NCBI RefSeq assembly: GCF_005298175.1
Contig: NZ_SZYH01000001.1
Coordinates: 124,001-188,000 of the forward strand
DNA from: Marinobacter panjinensis
GTDB lineage: Bacteria; Pseudomonadota; Gammaproteobacteria; Pseudomonadales; Oleiphilaceae
DNA: 64,000 bases
Direction of reading: 5' to 3'
Both the position numbers and the translations under genes were made by a program. A model generated the notes under the pieces. That model searched no databases, was not told the DNA's origin, and worked only from the letters and a program-made list of their open reading frames with translations. This document shows, piece by piece, positions 10,126-19,470 of the stretch. Numbering within the stretch: the stretch's first letter is position 1; each line of letters starts with the position of its first letter.

Positions 10126-12354
10126 GTGTCTGACGTCCAGCCACTGTTTCAGCGCGTTGCCATTATTGGTCTGGGCCTGATCGGTGGGTCACTGGCCAGG
10201 GCCATCCGTGACAACGGCCTCGCCGTAACGGTTGTTGGTGCTGACAAGCGCGGGGAAGAGCTGGCGCTGGGCAGGGAGTTGGGCATTATTGATGAGGCTG
10301 CAGCTTCCGTCGCCGAGGCGGTGGCCGGTAGCGATCTGGTCGTTCTTGCGGTGCCTGTGAAAGCAACACGAACCGTGTTGGAAGAAATTCGGCCCCATCT
10401 GGGTGATGCCACAGTGCTTACCGATGTCGGCAGCACCAAGACCAGTTTCGTGAACGACGTTCGTGAGGTGTTTGGCGAACTGCCCGCCAAGGTCATTCCG
10501 GGCCACCCCATTGCCGGATCAGAAAAGAGCGGTATCCGGGCGGCCGACCCTGGATTGTTTGCCAATCACAAGGTAATCCTGACCCCGGCGGACAATGTCA
10601 GTACGCTGGACCTGGAGAAGCTTAAGGCCCTCTGGGAAGGTTGCGGCGCCACGGTGCTGACCATGTCGGTGGCCTATCATGACGAAGTGCTGGCAGCCAC
10701 AAGCCACCTTCCGCACCTGATTGCTTTTTCGCTGGTGGACACCCTGGCGGGCGAAGATGAGAATCTGGATATCTTCCGATACGCGGCAGGCGGTTTCAGG
10801 GACTTCACCCGAATCGCGGCCAGTGATCCGGTGATGTGGCACGATATTTTTCTCTCCAACCGTGACGCGGTGCTGCGGGTGATTGATCATTTCACCCATG
10901 ACCTCGACCAGCTCCGGACCGCTATTGCCGATCAGGACAGTGCAACCCTGTTGCGGGTTTTCAGTCGTGCCAAAGCGGCGCGGGAACATTTTTCAAAAAT
11001 GCTTTCAGGAAAGGCTTACGTGACAAATAACAGTCAGAAACAGGTAACGTTCCGTCTTCAACCCGGTGGTCGGATTTCCGGAGAAATCCGTGTACCTGGC
11101 GACAAATCCGTTTCCCATCGGTCCATCATGCTGGGCGCCCTTGCCGACGGTATCACCGAAGTGAAAGGTTTCCTGGAAGGGGAGGATAGCCTGGCCACCC
11201 TTCAGGCCTTCCGCGATATGGGCGTAACCATTGAAGGACCGGATGACGGTTTTGTCCGCATCCATGGTGTGGGTATCAATGGTCTGCAGGCACCGCGCGG
11301 CCCTCTCTATCTGGGCAACTCCGGTACCGCCATGCGTCTGTTTTCGGGTTTGCTGGCGGCGCAGCCGTTTGATTCCGAGCTGACGGGCGACGAGAGCCTT
11401 TCCAAGCGCCCCATGGGGCGTGTAGCCGACCCACTGCGGGCCATGGGCGCAGTGATCGATACCGCCGAGGGCGGCCGGCCGCCGCTGAAGATACGGGGCG
11501 GCCACGCTCTGACGGGAATCCATTATGAAATGCCGGTGGCCAGTGCTCAGGTCAAGTCCTGCCTGTTGCTCGCCGGGCTTTATGCCGAAGGGGTTACCTC
11601 AGTGACTGAGCCGGCGCCAACCCGGGATCATACCGAACGCATGCTGGAAGGCTTCGGCTATCACGTCCACCGCGACATGGCCACAGCCAGCGTTACCGGG
11701 GGTGGGCGTCTGACTGCCACTGCAATTGACGTGCCGGCGGATATTTCCTCGGCTGCGTTTTTCCTGGTAGCGGCCAGTATTGCACCGGGTTCGGACCTGA
11801 CTATCCGGCACGTTGGAATGAACCCGACCCGGGTCGGCGTGATCAATATCCTGCGTATGATGGGGGCCAATATTGAAGTGCTTGAGGAGCGGGTGATTGG
11901 CGGCGAGCCGGTTGCAGACCTGCGTGTTCGTTCTGCCGATCTCAAGGGTATCGACATTCCCGAAGACCAGGTGCCCCTGGCTATCGACGAATTCCCGGTG
12001 CTGTTTATCGCCGCCGTATGTGCGGAGGGCAGAACCGTCCTGCGTGGGGCCGAAGAGCTCCGCGTCAAGGAAAGTGACCGCATCCAGGTGATGGCCGATG
12101 GCCTGACCGCTCTGGGTGTGGAAACCACGGTCACACCGGATGGCATTATTATCGACGGCGGCCAGACCATGGGTGGCGGGACGATCAACAGTCATGGCGA
12201 CCACCGTATTGCCATGGCGTTTTCGGTGGCCTCCCTGCGAGCCAGCGCAAACATCGAAGTCACCGATTGCGCCAACGTGGCGACGTCTTTCCCGGACTTT
12301 GTCGGGCTGGCGAAGCGAACCGGGATCAATATCTCGGCCGAAGGAGCTGAATAA
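10126..12354 (+). CDS. tyrA-aroA: fused prephenate dehydrogenase / EPSP synthase
   Basis: One 742-residue polypeptide carries two pathway enzymes. Residues about 10-290 are a TyrA-type dehydrogenase (NAD-binding [13 protein letters not shown], then [11 protein letters not shown] and TSHLPHLIA) giving 4-hydroxyphenylpyruvate for tyrosine. Residues about 305-742 are 5-enolpyruvylshikimate-3-phosphate synthase ([38 protein letters not shown]). The same fusion is known from pseudomonads. The GTG start at 10126 has GGGGGAG upstream. At the domain junction there is an in-frame GTG (11020) behind AGGAAAGG, which could start a separate AroA. It overlaps cmk by one base. Confidence 0.95.
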   Translation: MSDVQPLFQRVAIIGLGLIGGSLARAIRDNGLAVTVVGADKRGEELALGRELGIIDEAAASVAEAVAGSDLVVLAVPVKATRTVLEEIRPHLGDATVLTDVGSTKTSFVNDVREVFGELPAKVIPGHPIAGSEKSGIRAADPGLFANHKVILTPADNVSTLDLEKLKALWEGCGATVLTMSVAYHDEVLAATSHLPHLIAFSLVDTLAGEDENLDIFRYAAGGFRDFTRIAASDPVMWHDIFLSNRDAVLRVIDHFTHDLDQLRTAIADQDSATLLRVFSRAKAAREHFSKMLSGKAYVTNNSQKQVTFRLQPGGRISGEIRVPGDKSVSHRSIMLGALADGITEVKGFLEGEDSLATLQAFRDMGVTIEGPDDGFVRIHGVGINGLQAPRGPLYLGNSGTAMRLFSGLLAAQPFDSELTGDESLSKRPMGRVADPLRAMGAVIDTAEGGRPPLKIRGGHALTGIHYEMPVASAQVKSCLLLAGLYAEGVTSVTEPAPTRDHTERMLEGFGYHVHRDMATASVTGGGRLTATAIDVPADISSAAFFLVAASIAPGSDLTIRHVGMNPTRVGVINILRMMGANIEVLEERVIGGEPVADLRVRSADLKGIDIPEDQVPLAIDEFPVLFIAAVCAEGRTVLRGAEELRVKESDRIQVMADGLTALGVETTVTPDGIIIDGGQTMGGGTINSHGDHRIAMAFSVASLRASANIEVTDCANVATSFPDFVGLAKRTGINISAEGAE
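11006..11022 (+). promoter_or_regulatory. internal ribosome-binding site and GTG inside tyrA-aroA
   Basis: CAGGAAAGG at 11006-11014 stands five bases before an in-frame GTG at 11020, at codon 299, exactly between the TyrA and AroA domains. It looks like the initiation region of the ancestral separate aroA. Whether it is still used is inference. Confidence 0.45.
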
Positions 12355-13034
12355 TGGTTGAAGGCAAGGCACCCGTGATCACTGTGGATGGCCCGGGCGG
12401 TTCCGGCAAGGGTACTATCACCCAGATGCTGGCCCGCAAACTTGGCTGGCATCTGCTCGATAGCGGCGCGCTTTACCGTCTTACCGCACTGGCCGCCGAG
12501 CGCCAGGGTGTTTCTCTGGATGATGAGCCCGCATTGGTGGAGCTTGCCGCTAACCTGGATGTGGCCTTTGAACCGACACCCCCGGGTGAGCCGGCGAAGG
12601 TATTGATGGGCGGCACCGATGTGACCGCAGATATACGTACGGAAACCTGTGGCGACAACGCCTCGAAGGTCGCGGTAATGCAGCCCGTTCGCGATGCACT
12701 GCTTCAGCGCCAGCGTGATTTTCGCAAGCCTCCGGGGCTGGTGGCGGACGGCCGTGATATGGGCACGGTGGTGTTTCCGGAGGCGCCGGTGAAGATCTTT
12801 TTGACCGCCAGCGCCGAAGAGCGTGCGCAAAGACGTTACAGCCAGTTGAAGGACGCAGGGGTCGATGTTAATATTGACGCCCTTGTAGAGGAGATACGGG
12901 TGCGCGATGAGCGGGACATGAACCGCGCCGCCGCCCCGCTCAAGCCTGCGGATGATGCGCAAGTCATTGATTCGACAGGTTTGAGTATAGAAGAGGTGCT
13001 AGTCAGGGTTATGGCCGCAGCAGGTCAGGCCTGA
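12354..13034 (+). CDS. cmk: cytidylate kinase
   Basis: The enzyme phosphorylates CMP and dCMP with ATP. In 226 residues it shows the P-loop [11 protein letters not shown] (about 9-19), the LDSGALYR nucleotide-binding segment, [13 protein letters not shown], and the closing [16 protein letters not shown] motif of bacterial CMP kinases. The ATG shares its first base with the tyrA-aroA stop (TAATG), so translation is coupled. A position immediately before rpsA is the usual arrangement in gammaproteobacteria. Confidence 0.97.
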   Translation: MVEGKAPVITVDGPGGSGKGTITQMLARKLGWHLLDSGALYRLTALAAERQGVSLDDEPALVELAANLDVAFEPTPPGEPAKVLMGGTDVTADIRTETCGDNASKVAVMQPVRDALLQRQRDFRKPPGLVADGRDMGTVVFPEAPVKIFLTASAEERAQRRYSQLKDAGVDVNIDALVEEIRVRDERDMNRAAAPLKPADDAQVIDSTGLSIEEVLVRVMAAAGQA

Positions 13035-13057
13035 CTACACCTTTTTGTCGTTGAAAT

Positions 13058-13099
13058 TCCGGATTCGGCGTTATCGGCCAGCCACTGGCTGAATCCGGA
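13058..13099 (+). promoter_or_regulatory. hairpin in the rpsA leader
   Basis: Bases 13058-13069 (TCCGGATTCGGC) can pair with 13088-13099 (GCTGAATCCGGA): 12 pairs including one G-T, loop of 18. It lies in the 131-base cmk-rpsA gap, about 65 bases before the rpsA ATG, and is not followed by a T run, so it is not an ordinary terminator. E. coli rpsA is autoregulated through leader hairpins; a similar role here is inference. Confidence 0.5.
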
Positions 13100-13165
13100 T
13101 TGAAACTAACAGACCGTGTTGCTGGTAGCACGGAGTAAACTTGCGTTGATCACATAGGACACATA

Positions 13166-14860
13166 ATGAGCGAGAGCTTTGCGGATCTTTTTGAAGAAAG
13201 CCTAAAAGAAATTGACATGCAACCGGGTTCCATTGTTCAGGGAACCGTAGTTGATGTTGATAACGACTGGGTCACCGTTAACGCCGGACTGAAGTCCGAA
13301 GGCGTTATCCCCGCCTCCCAGTTCCTCAATGAAAAAGGCGAGTTGGAAGTTGCTATTGGCGACGTTGTTGACGTAGCTCTCGACGCTGTTGAAGACGGCT
13401 TCGGCGAAACCCGTCTGTCCCGTGAGAAAGCCAAGCGCGCAGAAGCCTGGAAGGTACTCGAGAAGTCCTTCGAAGCAGAGGAAGTGGTTAAGGGTATTAT
13501 CAATGGCAAGGTCAAAGGCGGTTTTACTGTCGATCTGGCCGGTATCCGTGCCTTCCTGCCGGGTTCTCTGGTAGACGTTCGTCCGGTTCGCGACACCGCG
13601 CACCTGGAGAACAAGGAACTCGAATTCAAGGTTATCAAGCTTGACCAGAAGCGTAACAACGTGGTTGTTTCCCGCCGCGCGGTTCTGGAAGCTGAAAACA
13701 GTGCCGAGCGTGAAGCTCTGCTCGAAACCCTGACCGAAGGGATGGAAATCAAAGGTATCGTCAAGAACCTGACCGACTACGGCGCGTTCGTGGATCTGGG
13801 TGGTGTTGACGGCCTGCTGCACATTACCGATATGGCCTGGAAGCGCATCAAGCATCCGAGCGAAATCGTCAATGTGGGCGATGAGATCAGCGTCAAGGTC
13901 CTGAAGTTTGATCGCGAGCGTAACCGCGTATCACTGGGTCTGAAGCAGCTGGGTGAAGATCCCTGGGTTGATATCAAGGGTCGTTATCCGGAAGGCACCA
14001 AGGTTACTGCACGCGTAACCAACCTGACTGACTACGGCTGCTTTGCCGAGCTGGAAGAAGGTGTTGAAGGTCTGGTTCACGTTTCCGAAATGGATTGGAC
14101 CAACAAGAACATCCATCCGTCCAAGGTCGTTCAGGTTGGCGACGAAGTGGGTGTGATGATTCTGGATATCGACGAAGAGCGTCGTCGTATCTCTCTGGGT
14201 ATCAAGCAGTGTGTTGCCAACCCCTGGGAAGATTTCTCCAGCAGATTCAACAAGGGCGACCGTATCTCCGGCAAGATCAAGTCAATCACTGACTTCGGTA
14301 TCTTCATCGGACTGGACGGTGGCATCGATGGTCTGGTTCACCTGTCAGACATCAGCTGGAACGAGACTGGCGAAGAAGCCGTTCGTGAATACAAGAAGGG
14401 CGACGAGGTTGAAACCGTTATCCTGTCTGTTGATCCTGAGCGTGAGCGTATCTCCCTGGGTATCAAGCAGCTTGAAAGCGATCCGTTCGCCGAGTTTGTA
14501 CAGCTGAACGACAAGGGCTCCATTGTTAAGGGCACGGTATCTGCAGTAGACGCCAAAGCAGCGACCATCACCCTGAACGAAGAAGTTGAAGCTGTTCTGA
14601 AAGCCTCTGAAATCAGCCGCGACCGTGTTGAAGACGCACGCAACGCGCTGAACGAAGGCGACGAAGTAGAAGCGAAGATCATCAGCATCGACCGTAAGAA
14701 CCGCGTCATCAACCTGTCTGTGAAGTCGAAGGATGTTGAAGACGACAAGCAGGCGCTGGAAGGTGTTCGTGCGAAGACGGCTGAATCTTCCTCTGGTGCG
14801 ACCACCATCGGTGATCTCATCAAGGAGCAGATGCAGCAGCAAAACGCCAACAAGGAATAA
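13166..14860 (+). CDS. rpsA: 30S ribosomal protein S1
   Basis: S1 binds mRNA leaders and helps initiation on the 30S subunit. The 564 residues contain six S1/OB repeats: two degenerate N-terminal ribosome-binding ones (about 20-90, 105-175) and four RNA-binding ones with motifs such as [43 protein letters not shown] and [21 protein letters not shown]. Length is close to the 557 residues of E. coli S1. It follows cmk and is closed by a strong intrinsic terminator, so the operon effectively ends here. No usual domain is missing. Confidence 0.98.
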   Translation: MSESFADLFEESLKEIDMQPGSIVQGTVVDVDNDWVTVNAGLKSEGVIPASQFLNEKGELEVAIGDVVDVALDAVEDGFGETRLSREKAKRAEAWKVLEKSFEAEEVVKGIINGKVKGGFTVDLAGIRAFLPGSLVDVRPVRDTAHLENKELEFKVIKLDQKRNNVVVSRRAVLEAENSAEREALLETLTEGMEIKGIVKNLTDYGAFVDLGGVDGLLHITDMAWKRIKHPSEIVNVGDEISVKVLKFDRERNRVSLGLKQLGEDPWVDIKGRYPEGTKVTARVTNLTDYGCFAELEEGVEGLVHVSEMDWTNKNIHPSKVVQVGDEVGVMILDIDEERRRISLGIKQCVANPWEDFSSRFNKGDRISGKIKSITDFGIFIGLDGGIDGLVHLSDISWNETGEEAVREYKKGDEVETVILSVDPERERISLGIKQLESDPFAEFVQLNDKGSIVKGTVSAVDAKAATITLNEEVEAVLKASEISRDRVEDARNALNEGDEVEAKIISIDRKNRVINLSVKSKDVEDDKQALEGVRAKTAESSSGATTIGDLIKEQMQQQNANKE

Positions 14861-14877
14861 CAATTCCGGTTGGTATG

Positions 14878-14909
14878 AAAAAAAACGGGCCTAAGAGCCC
14901 GTTTTTTTT
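14878..14909 (+). terminator. intrinsic terminator after rpsA
   Basis: The stem CGGGC/GCCCG (14886-14890 with 14897-14901) is extended by an A run pairing with an eight-T run. It starts 18 bases after the rpsA stop. Confidence 0.92.
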
Positions 14910-14992
14910 GTGTTTTTTTCTGGTTTGGCTAAACTAGAGGCAAGGAGCTGGTAACCGGCTATCCAATAATAATTTGAAGAGGGATGAGCCCC

Positions 14993-15289
14993 ATGACGAA
15001 ATCTGAATTGGTAGAGCTGATTGCGTCCAAACAGACGCAGCTTTCAGTGAAGGATGTGGAACTGGCTGTGAAAACCATCATAGAACATATGTCCCAATCA
15101 CTGGCAGATGGCCAGCGAATTGAAATCCGTGGTTTCGGCAGTTTTTCGCTGCACCATCGGGCGGCCAGAACCGGGCGAAATCCCAAAACCGGCGAAGCTG
15201 TACAGTTACCGGCTAAATTTGTTCCGCACTTCAAGCCGGGCAAGGAGTTGCGGGAACAGGTCAATGATAGCCTTAAACAGGGTTTCTGA
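14993..15289 (+). CDS. ihfB: integration host factor beta subunit
   Basis: IHF-beta pairs with IHF-alpha to bend DNA sharply at specific sites in replication, recombination and transcription. The product of 98 residues begins [14 protein letters not shown] and contains the conserved arm and proline-tip region [27 protein letters not shown] and the C-terminal FKPGKELRE. An in-frame ATG at 14984 is less likely because the GAAGAGGG site would lie directly against it; at 14993 the spacing is correct and the N-terminus is the standard one. It follows the rpsA terminator, so it must have its own promoter or depend on readthrough. Confidence 0.96.
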   Translation: MTKSELVELIASKQTQLSVKDVELAVKTIIEHMSQSLADGQRIEIRGFGSFSLHHRAARTGRNPKTGEAVQLPAKFVPHFKPGKELREQVNDSLKQGF

Positions 15290-15360
15290 TTACCCTTACA
15301 GGGAAAGACTTTAACCAGGTCCTGATTCAGACCATCAGGTCCGCTTGGAGCGTTGCGACT

Positions 15361-15663
15361 ATGGCCGGATTACAGAAGGTTCTTCTCATTCTGCTGGTGT
15401 TGTTACTAGTTCTGGTGGCGCTTGTATTCTCCCTTAATAATCAGATGGCTGTGTCCCTCAATTTTCTGCTTTTCGAGACCCAGCCTCACGGTGTTGCGGT
15501 CTGGATTATTATGTCTTTTGTGATCGGCGCTTTGATCGGAGTTCTGATTACCATGCTTGCTACCGTTCGCACATCGGTTTCCCGTCGTAACCTCGAAAAA
15601 CGACTTGCTCGCACCGAGCAGGCATTGGAGAAATCCAGGGCCCAGAACGACCGGACGCTTTGA
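15361..15663 (+). CDS. lapA: LapA-type (DUF1049) inner-membrane protein
   Basis: The protein of 100 residues has two transmembrane segments (about 5-25 and 43-66) and a C-terminal coiled-coil-like basic tail, matching E. coli LapA (YciS). The central SLNNQMAVSLNFLLFE pattern is typical of the family. LapA works with LapB at the inner membrane in lipopolysaccharide assembly and in FtsH-dependent control of LpxC. The ATG has GGAG nearby, and the stop overlaps the lapB start (TGATG). Confidence 0.9.
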   Translation: MAGLQKVLLILLVLLLVLVALVFSLNNQMAVSLNFLLFETQPHGVAVWIIMSFVIGALIGVLITMLATVRTSVSRRNLEKRLARTEQALEKSRAQNDRTL

Positions 15664-16832
15664 TGGATATAGTGCTTCAGTGGCTGCTGTTGACGGTTGC
15701 GGTGGCTGCAGGTTGGTTTGTTGGGCGCATGGGCAACACCAGGGAGCGCTCCAAAACGCCCATCTCGAACGAAGAATCGGTCAAGGACCGCCTGCAATTC
15801 CTGTTCACCAACTATTCCGATCAGGCGGTAGAGAACTTCGTCCAGTCCCTGGCCGTCAACAAGGAAACGGTTGGTCTGCACCTGTCTATTGGTGCCCATT
15901 TCCGCCATAAGGGTGAGACTGATCGCGCTATCCTGATTCACCAGAACCTGCTGGCCCGGCCGGAACTGCCGCCACGTTACTCCCAGCAGGTGACCTACGA
16001 ACTCGCCATCGATTATCTCAATGCAGGTTTGCTGGACCGGGCCGAAGCGCTGCTCCATCAACTGATGGGCGACAGGGAATATGGCCGCAAGGCTTCACTG
16101 CAGCTGATTGAGCTTTACCAGCAGGAGAAAGAGTGGGGCAAGGCCGGCCAGGTCGCCCGAACTCTGACAACGGGCGACCATGATGCTGGTATGTACAAGA
16201 TGCTGGCCTACATCACCTGCGAGTTGGCGGAAAACGCCCTCAAGCAGGATGATCGTTGGATGGCCCAGAAGCTGGCGAAGGAAGCACTGGAATACGACGG
16301 GTCCTGTGTGCGGGCCACCTTTATTATGATGAAGCTCCTTGTGCGCCAGGGTAACTACCGGGATGCGGCCAATCAGAGCCTTAAAGTCTTCGATCAGAAT
16401 CCCGAGTTCAGCTCTGAGGCTGTTGACCGTCTAATGAAGCTTGAGCGGGAACATGGTGACGTAGGGCGCCTGGTCAGGAAGCTCGGGAAATTCTATGAAT
16501 CCTGGCCGAGCACCAGCCTGTTGCTGGCGCTGGTGGAGTCGGTTGAGCGCACCTCGGGCCGAATGGCTGCCATTGAATTACTGCGCCGTGAGCTGGAAGT
16601 GCGCCCCAGCGTGCGGGGGCTGCTGCGCCTGGTAGAACTCGCGGGCTACGAAAAAGGCATGACCACGGACGAAGGCCGTCTGGTGAGCCGCATTGGCCAC
16701 CTGATACTGTCCAATCGCCCCATATACCGGTGCGCCAACTGCGGTTTTTCCGGCCAGCAACTGCACTGGCTATGCCCCAGCTGCAAGCAATGGGAAACCG
16801 TTCGCCCGATCCAGGGTGTGGAAGCCGAATAA
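15663..16832 (+). CDS. lapB: lipopolysaccharide assembly protein B
   Basis: LapB couples LpxC degradation by FtsH to lipopolysaccharide demand. The 389-residue protein has an N-terminal membrane anchor (about 3-20), a long array of TPR helices (about 35-340) and a C-terminal rubredoxin-like metal site (YRCANCGFSG and CPSCKQW, four cysteines). This is the known LapB/YciM architecture. The ATG at 15663 shares a base with the lapA stop. pyrF follows 33 bases later, as in E. coli. Confidence 0.95.
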   Translation: MDIVLQWLLLTVAVAAGWFVGRMGNTRERSKTPISNEESVKDRLQFLFTNYSDQAVENFVQSLAVNKETVGLHLSIGAHFRHKGETDRAILIHQNLLARPELPPRYSQQVTYELAIDYLNAGLLDRAEALLHQLMGDREYGRKASLQLIELYQQEKEWGKAGQVARTLTTGDHDAGMYKMLAYITCELAENALKQDDRWMAQKLAKEALEYDGSCVRATFIMMKLLVRQGNYRDAANQSLKVFDQNPEFSSEAVDRLMKLEREHGDVGRLVRKLGKFYESWPSTSLLLALVESVERTSGRMAAIELLRRELEVRPSVRGLLRLVELAGYEKGMTTDEGRLVSRIGHLILSNRPIYRCANCGFSGQQLHWLCPSCKQWETVRPIQGVEAE

Positions 16833-16865
16833 CCCGAATTTACGACATTCTGCAGGAAACCGACT

Positions 16866-17576
16866 GTGCAAACCCCCGATAACCCCAGAATCATTGTTGC
16901 CCTGGATTTTCCCTCCGACCAGCCTGCATTGGCACTGGTTGACCAACTGGACCCGGCTAAATGTCGCCTGAAGGTAGGGAAGGAGCTCTTCACCCGTTCC
17001 GGCCCGGAACTGGTTCGGAAGCTTCACGCTCGCGGTTTCGAGGTCTTCCTGGACCTGAAATTTCACGACATTCCCAATACCACGTCGGCGGCGGTAGCAG
17101 CGGCGGCCGATCTGGGTGTCTGGATGGTCAATGTGCATGCGTCCGGCGGTGAAAAAATGATGACTGCCTGCCGCGACCGGCTGGAGAGTTTCGGCAAGGA
17201 CCGGCCATTGCTGATTGCGGTTACCGTGCTCACCAGCATGGGGCCCGGGGATCTCGCCGGTATCGGCATCACCGATTCCCCGGAAGCCCAGGTCTCCCGC
17301 CTGGCAACCCTGACCCGCAATTGTGGCCTGGACGGCGTCGTCTGCTCGGCGCAGGAGGCTCCGGCGTTGAAAGCCGAGCAGGGTGCTGATTTCAAACTGG
17401 TCACCCCGGGTATCCGCCCTCTATCTGCTGATAAAGGCGACCAACAACGCATCATGACCCCCACGGAGGCCCTCAAAGCCGGTTCCGACTACCTGGTAAT
17501 CGGCCGCCCGATAACCCAGGCTGCCGACCCTCTGGCCGCGCTGGAGGCTATTCATTCTGAGGTGGTTGGGCTCTAG
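16866..17576 (+). CDS. pyrF: orotidine 5'-phosphate decarboxylase
   Basis: This enzyme makes UMP by decarboxylating OMP, the last step of de novo pyrimidine synthesis. The 236 residues form a TIM barrel with the catalytic segment [11 protein letters not shown] (Asp-Lys-Asp network), an early IVALDFPS strand, and the phosphate-binding VTPGIRP and [11 protein letters not shown] loops. The start is a GTG at 16866 with CAGGAAAC upstream. It probably shares the lapAB transcript. No intrinsic terminator follows directly; the transcript would run into the hairpin-forming repeat elements downstream. Confidence 0.97.
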   Translation: MQTPDNPRIIVALDFPSDQPALALVDQLDPAKCRLKVGKELFTRSGPELVRKLHARGFEVFLDLKFHDIPNTTSAAVAAAADLGVWMVNVHASGGEKMMTACRDRLESFGKDRPLLIAVTVLTSMGPGDLAGIGITDSPEAQVSRLATLTRNCGLDGVVCSAQEAPALKAEQGADFKLVTPGIRPLSADKGDQQRIMTPTEALKAGSDYLVIGRPITQAADPLAALEAIHSEVVGL

Positions 17577-17610
17577 TCCCGCCCTAGCCTGATGTTTTGG
17601 TGCTTCGGTA

Positions 17611-17710
17611 CGGTGGGGCCTCCCTCTCAAAAAACGCTACAAGCACATCCATGTGCGCTTGGGCTCCGCCATCCATGGCTCCGCACATTTTCGAGAGGGA
17701 GGCCCCACCG
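17611..17710. repeat. hairpin repeat element, family 1 copy A (18-bp arms, ~64-bp core)
   Basis: Arms CGGTGGGGCCTCCCTCTC (17611-17628) and GAGAGGGAGGCCCCACCG (17693-17710) are perfect inverse complements. The core between them, read on the minus strand, contains GTGCGGAGCCATGGATGG and CATGGATGTGCTTGTAGCG, which recur in copy B at 42974-43077. The arms of the two copies are unrelated in sequence. It lies between convergent pyrF and tRNA-Asn. Short frames crossing it are not credible genes. Confidence 0.85.
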
Positions 17711-17756
17711 CACCGGTTCCCAACTTTACGGTATCGCCGAAAACGTAGAGAGGAAC

Positions 17757-17858
17757 GTAGGTCGGATTAGCGAAGCGTAATCCGACAAATGGCGGACCAC
17801 TCAAGCATCGAACATGCCTATGTTTTGTCGGATTACGCTTTCCGCTAATCCGACCTAC
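17757..17858. repeat. REP-like inverted repeat, family 2 copy A
   Basis: The left arm starts GTAGGTCGGATTAGCG and ends near TAATCCGACAAA; the right arm runs TTTGTCGGATTACG to CGCTAATCCGACCTAC. The ends are inverse complements, and each arm is itself an imperfect palindrome (GTCGGATTA/TAATCCGAC), so the unit can form a cruciform or long hairpin. Related copies are at 21547-21649 and 45022-45130. Together with copy A of family 1 and a terminator it fills the 406-base gap between pyrF and the tRNA. Confidence 0.88.
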
Positions 17859-17939
17859 ATTAAGAATTCCGACGCGATAACTCCAGAGGTTCAAACAGGC
17901 GAGGTAGGGCCCGAAGCCAAACCCAAAGCAATAAAAACG

Positions 17940-17974
17940 AAAAAAGCCGCTAATCCAGGGGAATAGCGGCTTTT
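17940..17974 (-). terminator. intrinsic terminator downstream of tRNA-Asn (first copy)
   Basis: On the minus strand AAAAGCCGCTA pairs with TAGCGGCTTTT around an 11-base loop and is followed by a T run. It lies 8 bases beyond the tRNA 3' end. The A-rich opposite side may also help stop rightward transcripts from pyrF. Confidence 0.85.
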
Positions 17975-17982
17975 CGGAATAG

Positions 17983-18058
17983 TGGCTCCCCGAGCTGGGC
18001 TCGAACCAGCGACAAACGGATTAACAGTCCGTTGCTCTACCAACTGAGCTATCGGGGA
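17983..18058 (-). tRNA. tRNA-Asn (GUU)
   Basis: This 76-nt gene has acceptor stem TCCCCGA/TCGGGGA, discriminator G and encoded CCA. The D-arm is AGCTCAGTTGGTAGAGC, the anticodon arm has CTGTTAA with anticodon GTT, and the T-arm has GGTTCGAGCC. It is identical base for base to the second tRNA-Asn at 32649-32724. A sigma-70 promoter is at 18083-18111 and a terminator at 17940-17974. Confidence 0.97.
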
Positions 18059-18082
18059 ACGTCGTCGTGTGACGAGGCGCGT

Positions 18083-18111
18083 ATATTAAGGTTACCCCAA
18101 CGCCTCGTCAA
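18083..18111 (-). promoter_or_regulatory. sigma-70 promoter of tRNA-Asn (first copy)
   Basis: On the minus strand TTGACG (18111-18106) is separated by 17 bases from TAATAT (18088-18083), followed by a GC-rich discriminator ACGCGCC as expected for stringently controlled stable-RNA promoters. Confidence 0.8.
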
Positions 18112-18127
18112 CCCCTTGCCAGAAATT

Positions 18128-19312
18128 TTAGCCGAGGGCTTTCTTCAGGCGCTCAATGGCCTGCTTCAGAGTGTCCAGACTGGTGGCATAGCTCAGACGC
18201 ATGTGGCCGGGTGCGCCGAAGGCTGAACCGGGCACCAGGGCAACGCCCGCTTCCTTCAGCAGTTTCTCGGCAAACTCCACATCATTGCTGACACCGGAAT
18301 CCGCATCAATCGCAGCCTGGAAGCTCGGGAACACATAAAAGGTACCGTCGCCGTGCAGGCACTCAACGCCAGGTAGGGCGTTCAGGGCTTCTACCAGGTA
18401 GTCGTGGCGTTCCTTGAACGCGGTAACCATCTCCTGCACGCAATCCTGCGGGCCATCCAGGGCTGCAACTGCGGCCGCCTGGGAAATGGACGCCGGGTTG
18501 GAGGTGCTCTGGGACTGGATTTTTTTCATGGCACCGATGATCTTCGCCGGGCCCGCTGCGTAGCCGATGCGCCAGCCAGTCATGGAGTAGGCCTTGGATA
18601 CACCGTTCAGTACGAAGGTACGGTCATACAGCTCCGGCGTGGCGTTCAGGATGTTGCAGAACGGCTGGCCGGTCCACAGGATCGGTTCGTACATGTCGTC
18701 GGTGGCGATCATGATTTGCGGGTGCTTTTTCAGCACTTCGCCAATCGCTTTCAGCTCGTCCAGGCTGTAGGCCATACCGCTGGGGTTGGACGGGCTGTTG
18801 ATCACGAACAGGCGGGTACGCTCGGTGATGGCGTTCTCCAGCTGTTCCGGGGTGATCTTGAAGCGGGTGTCGGCGGCGGTTTCAATAATCACCGGCTTGC
18901 CTTCTGCGACCAGTACCATGTCCGGGTACGAAACCCAGTAGGGCGCCGGGATAATGGCTTCGTCACCCTTGTTCAGAGTGGCCAGGGCGAGGTTGAAAAA
19001 GCTCTGTTTGCCACCACTGCTTACCAGGATCTGGTTGGCTTCGTATTCCAGGCCGTTGTCCCTTTTGAACTTCGCAATGATCGCTTTCTTGAGGGCGGGC
19101 GTACCATCCACGGCGGTGTACTTGGTCTGGCCGTTGTTGATGGCTTCGATGGCCGCCTGTTTGATGTGATCGGGCGTGTCGAAGTCCGGCTCGCCGGCAC
19201 CAAGGCCAATAATGTCCTGGCCGGCAGCGCGCAGTTCTGCGGCTTTGTTAGTGACCGCGAGGGTGGGGGAAGGCTTGATTGCCTGTACTCGGCTGGAAAG
19301 TTGAAGGTCCAA
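18128..19312 (-). CDS. aspartate-type PLP aminotransferase (class I, AspC/AatA-like)
   Basis: This 394-residue enzyme belongs to the class Ib aspartate aminotransferases, some of which also use prephenate. Features include GAGEPDFDTPDHIK near the N-terminus, the NSPSNPSG substrate loop, and the PLP lysine in NGVSKAYSMTGWRIGY. The likely reaction is transamination between aspartate and 2-oxoglutarate. The start codon is TTG with AAGGAG eight bases upstream; no better in-frame ATG is available. It lies upstream of tRNA-Asn on the same strand and is divergent from uvrB. Confidence 0.92.
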   Translation of the reverse strand: MDLQLSSRVQAIKPSPTLAVTNKAAELRAAGQDIIGLGAGEPDFDTPDHIKQAAIEAINNGQTKYTAVDGTPALKKAIIAKFKRDNGLEYEANQILVSSGGKQSFFNLALATLNKGDEAIIPAPYWVSYPDMVLVAEGKPVIIETAADTRFKITPEQLENAITERTRLFVINSPSNPSGMAYSLDELKAIGEVLKKHPQIMIATDDMYEPILWTGQPFCNILNATPELYDRTFVLNGVSKAYSMTGWRIGYAAGPAKIIGAMKKIQSQSTSNPASISQAAAVAALDGPQDCVQEMVTAFKERHDYLVEALNALPGVECLHGDGTFYVFPSFQAAIDADSGVSNDVEFAEKLLKEAGVALVPGSAFGAPGHMRLSYATSLDTLKQAIERLKKALG

Positions 19313-19470
19313 ACTTGCGCTCCTTAAAGCTGCGTCTGATAGGGCTCCGGCGGCTGAGAGGTAGTGGATTACACCATGTTCAGGCCGCCTTGGATGGCAC
19401 TGATGGTATCATGAAGCCCGCGTGACGATAAGTTTCTCTAACTCGATTGAACGAAGGACGTCTCCCGACT

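Noticed and set aside
19327..19470. LexA box for SOS control of uvrB
   Set aside because: The nearest candidate, CTGATGGTATCATGAAG, lacks the CTGT and ACAG ends of the consensus.
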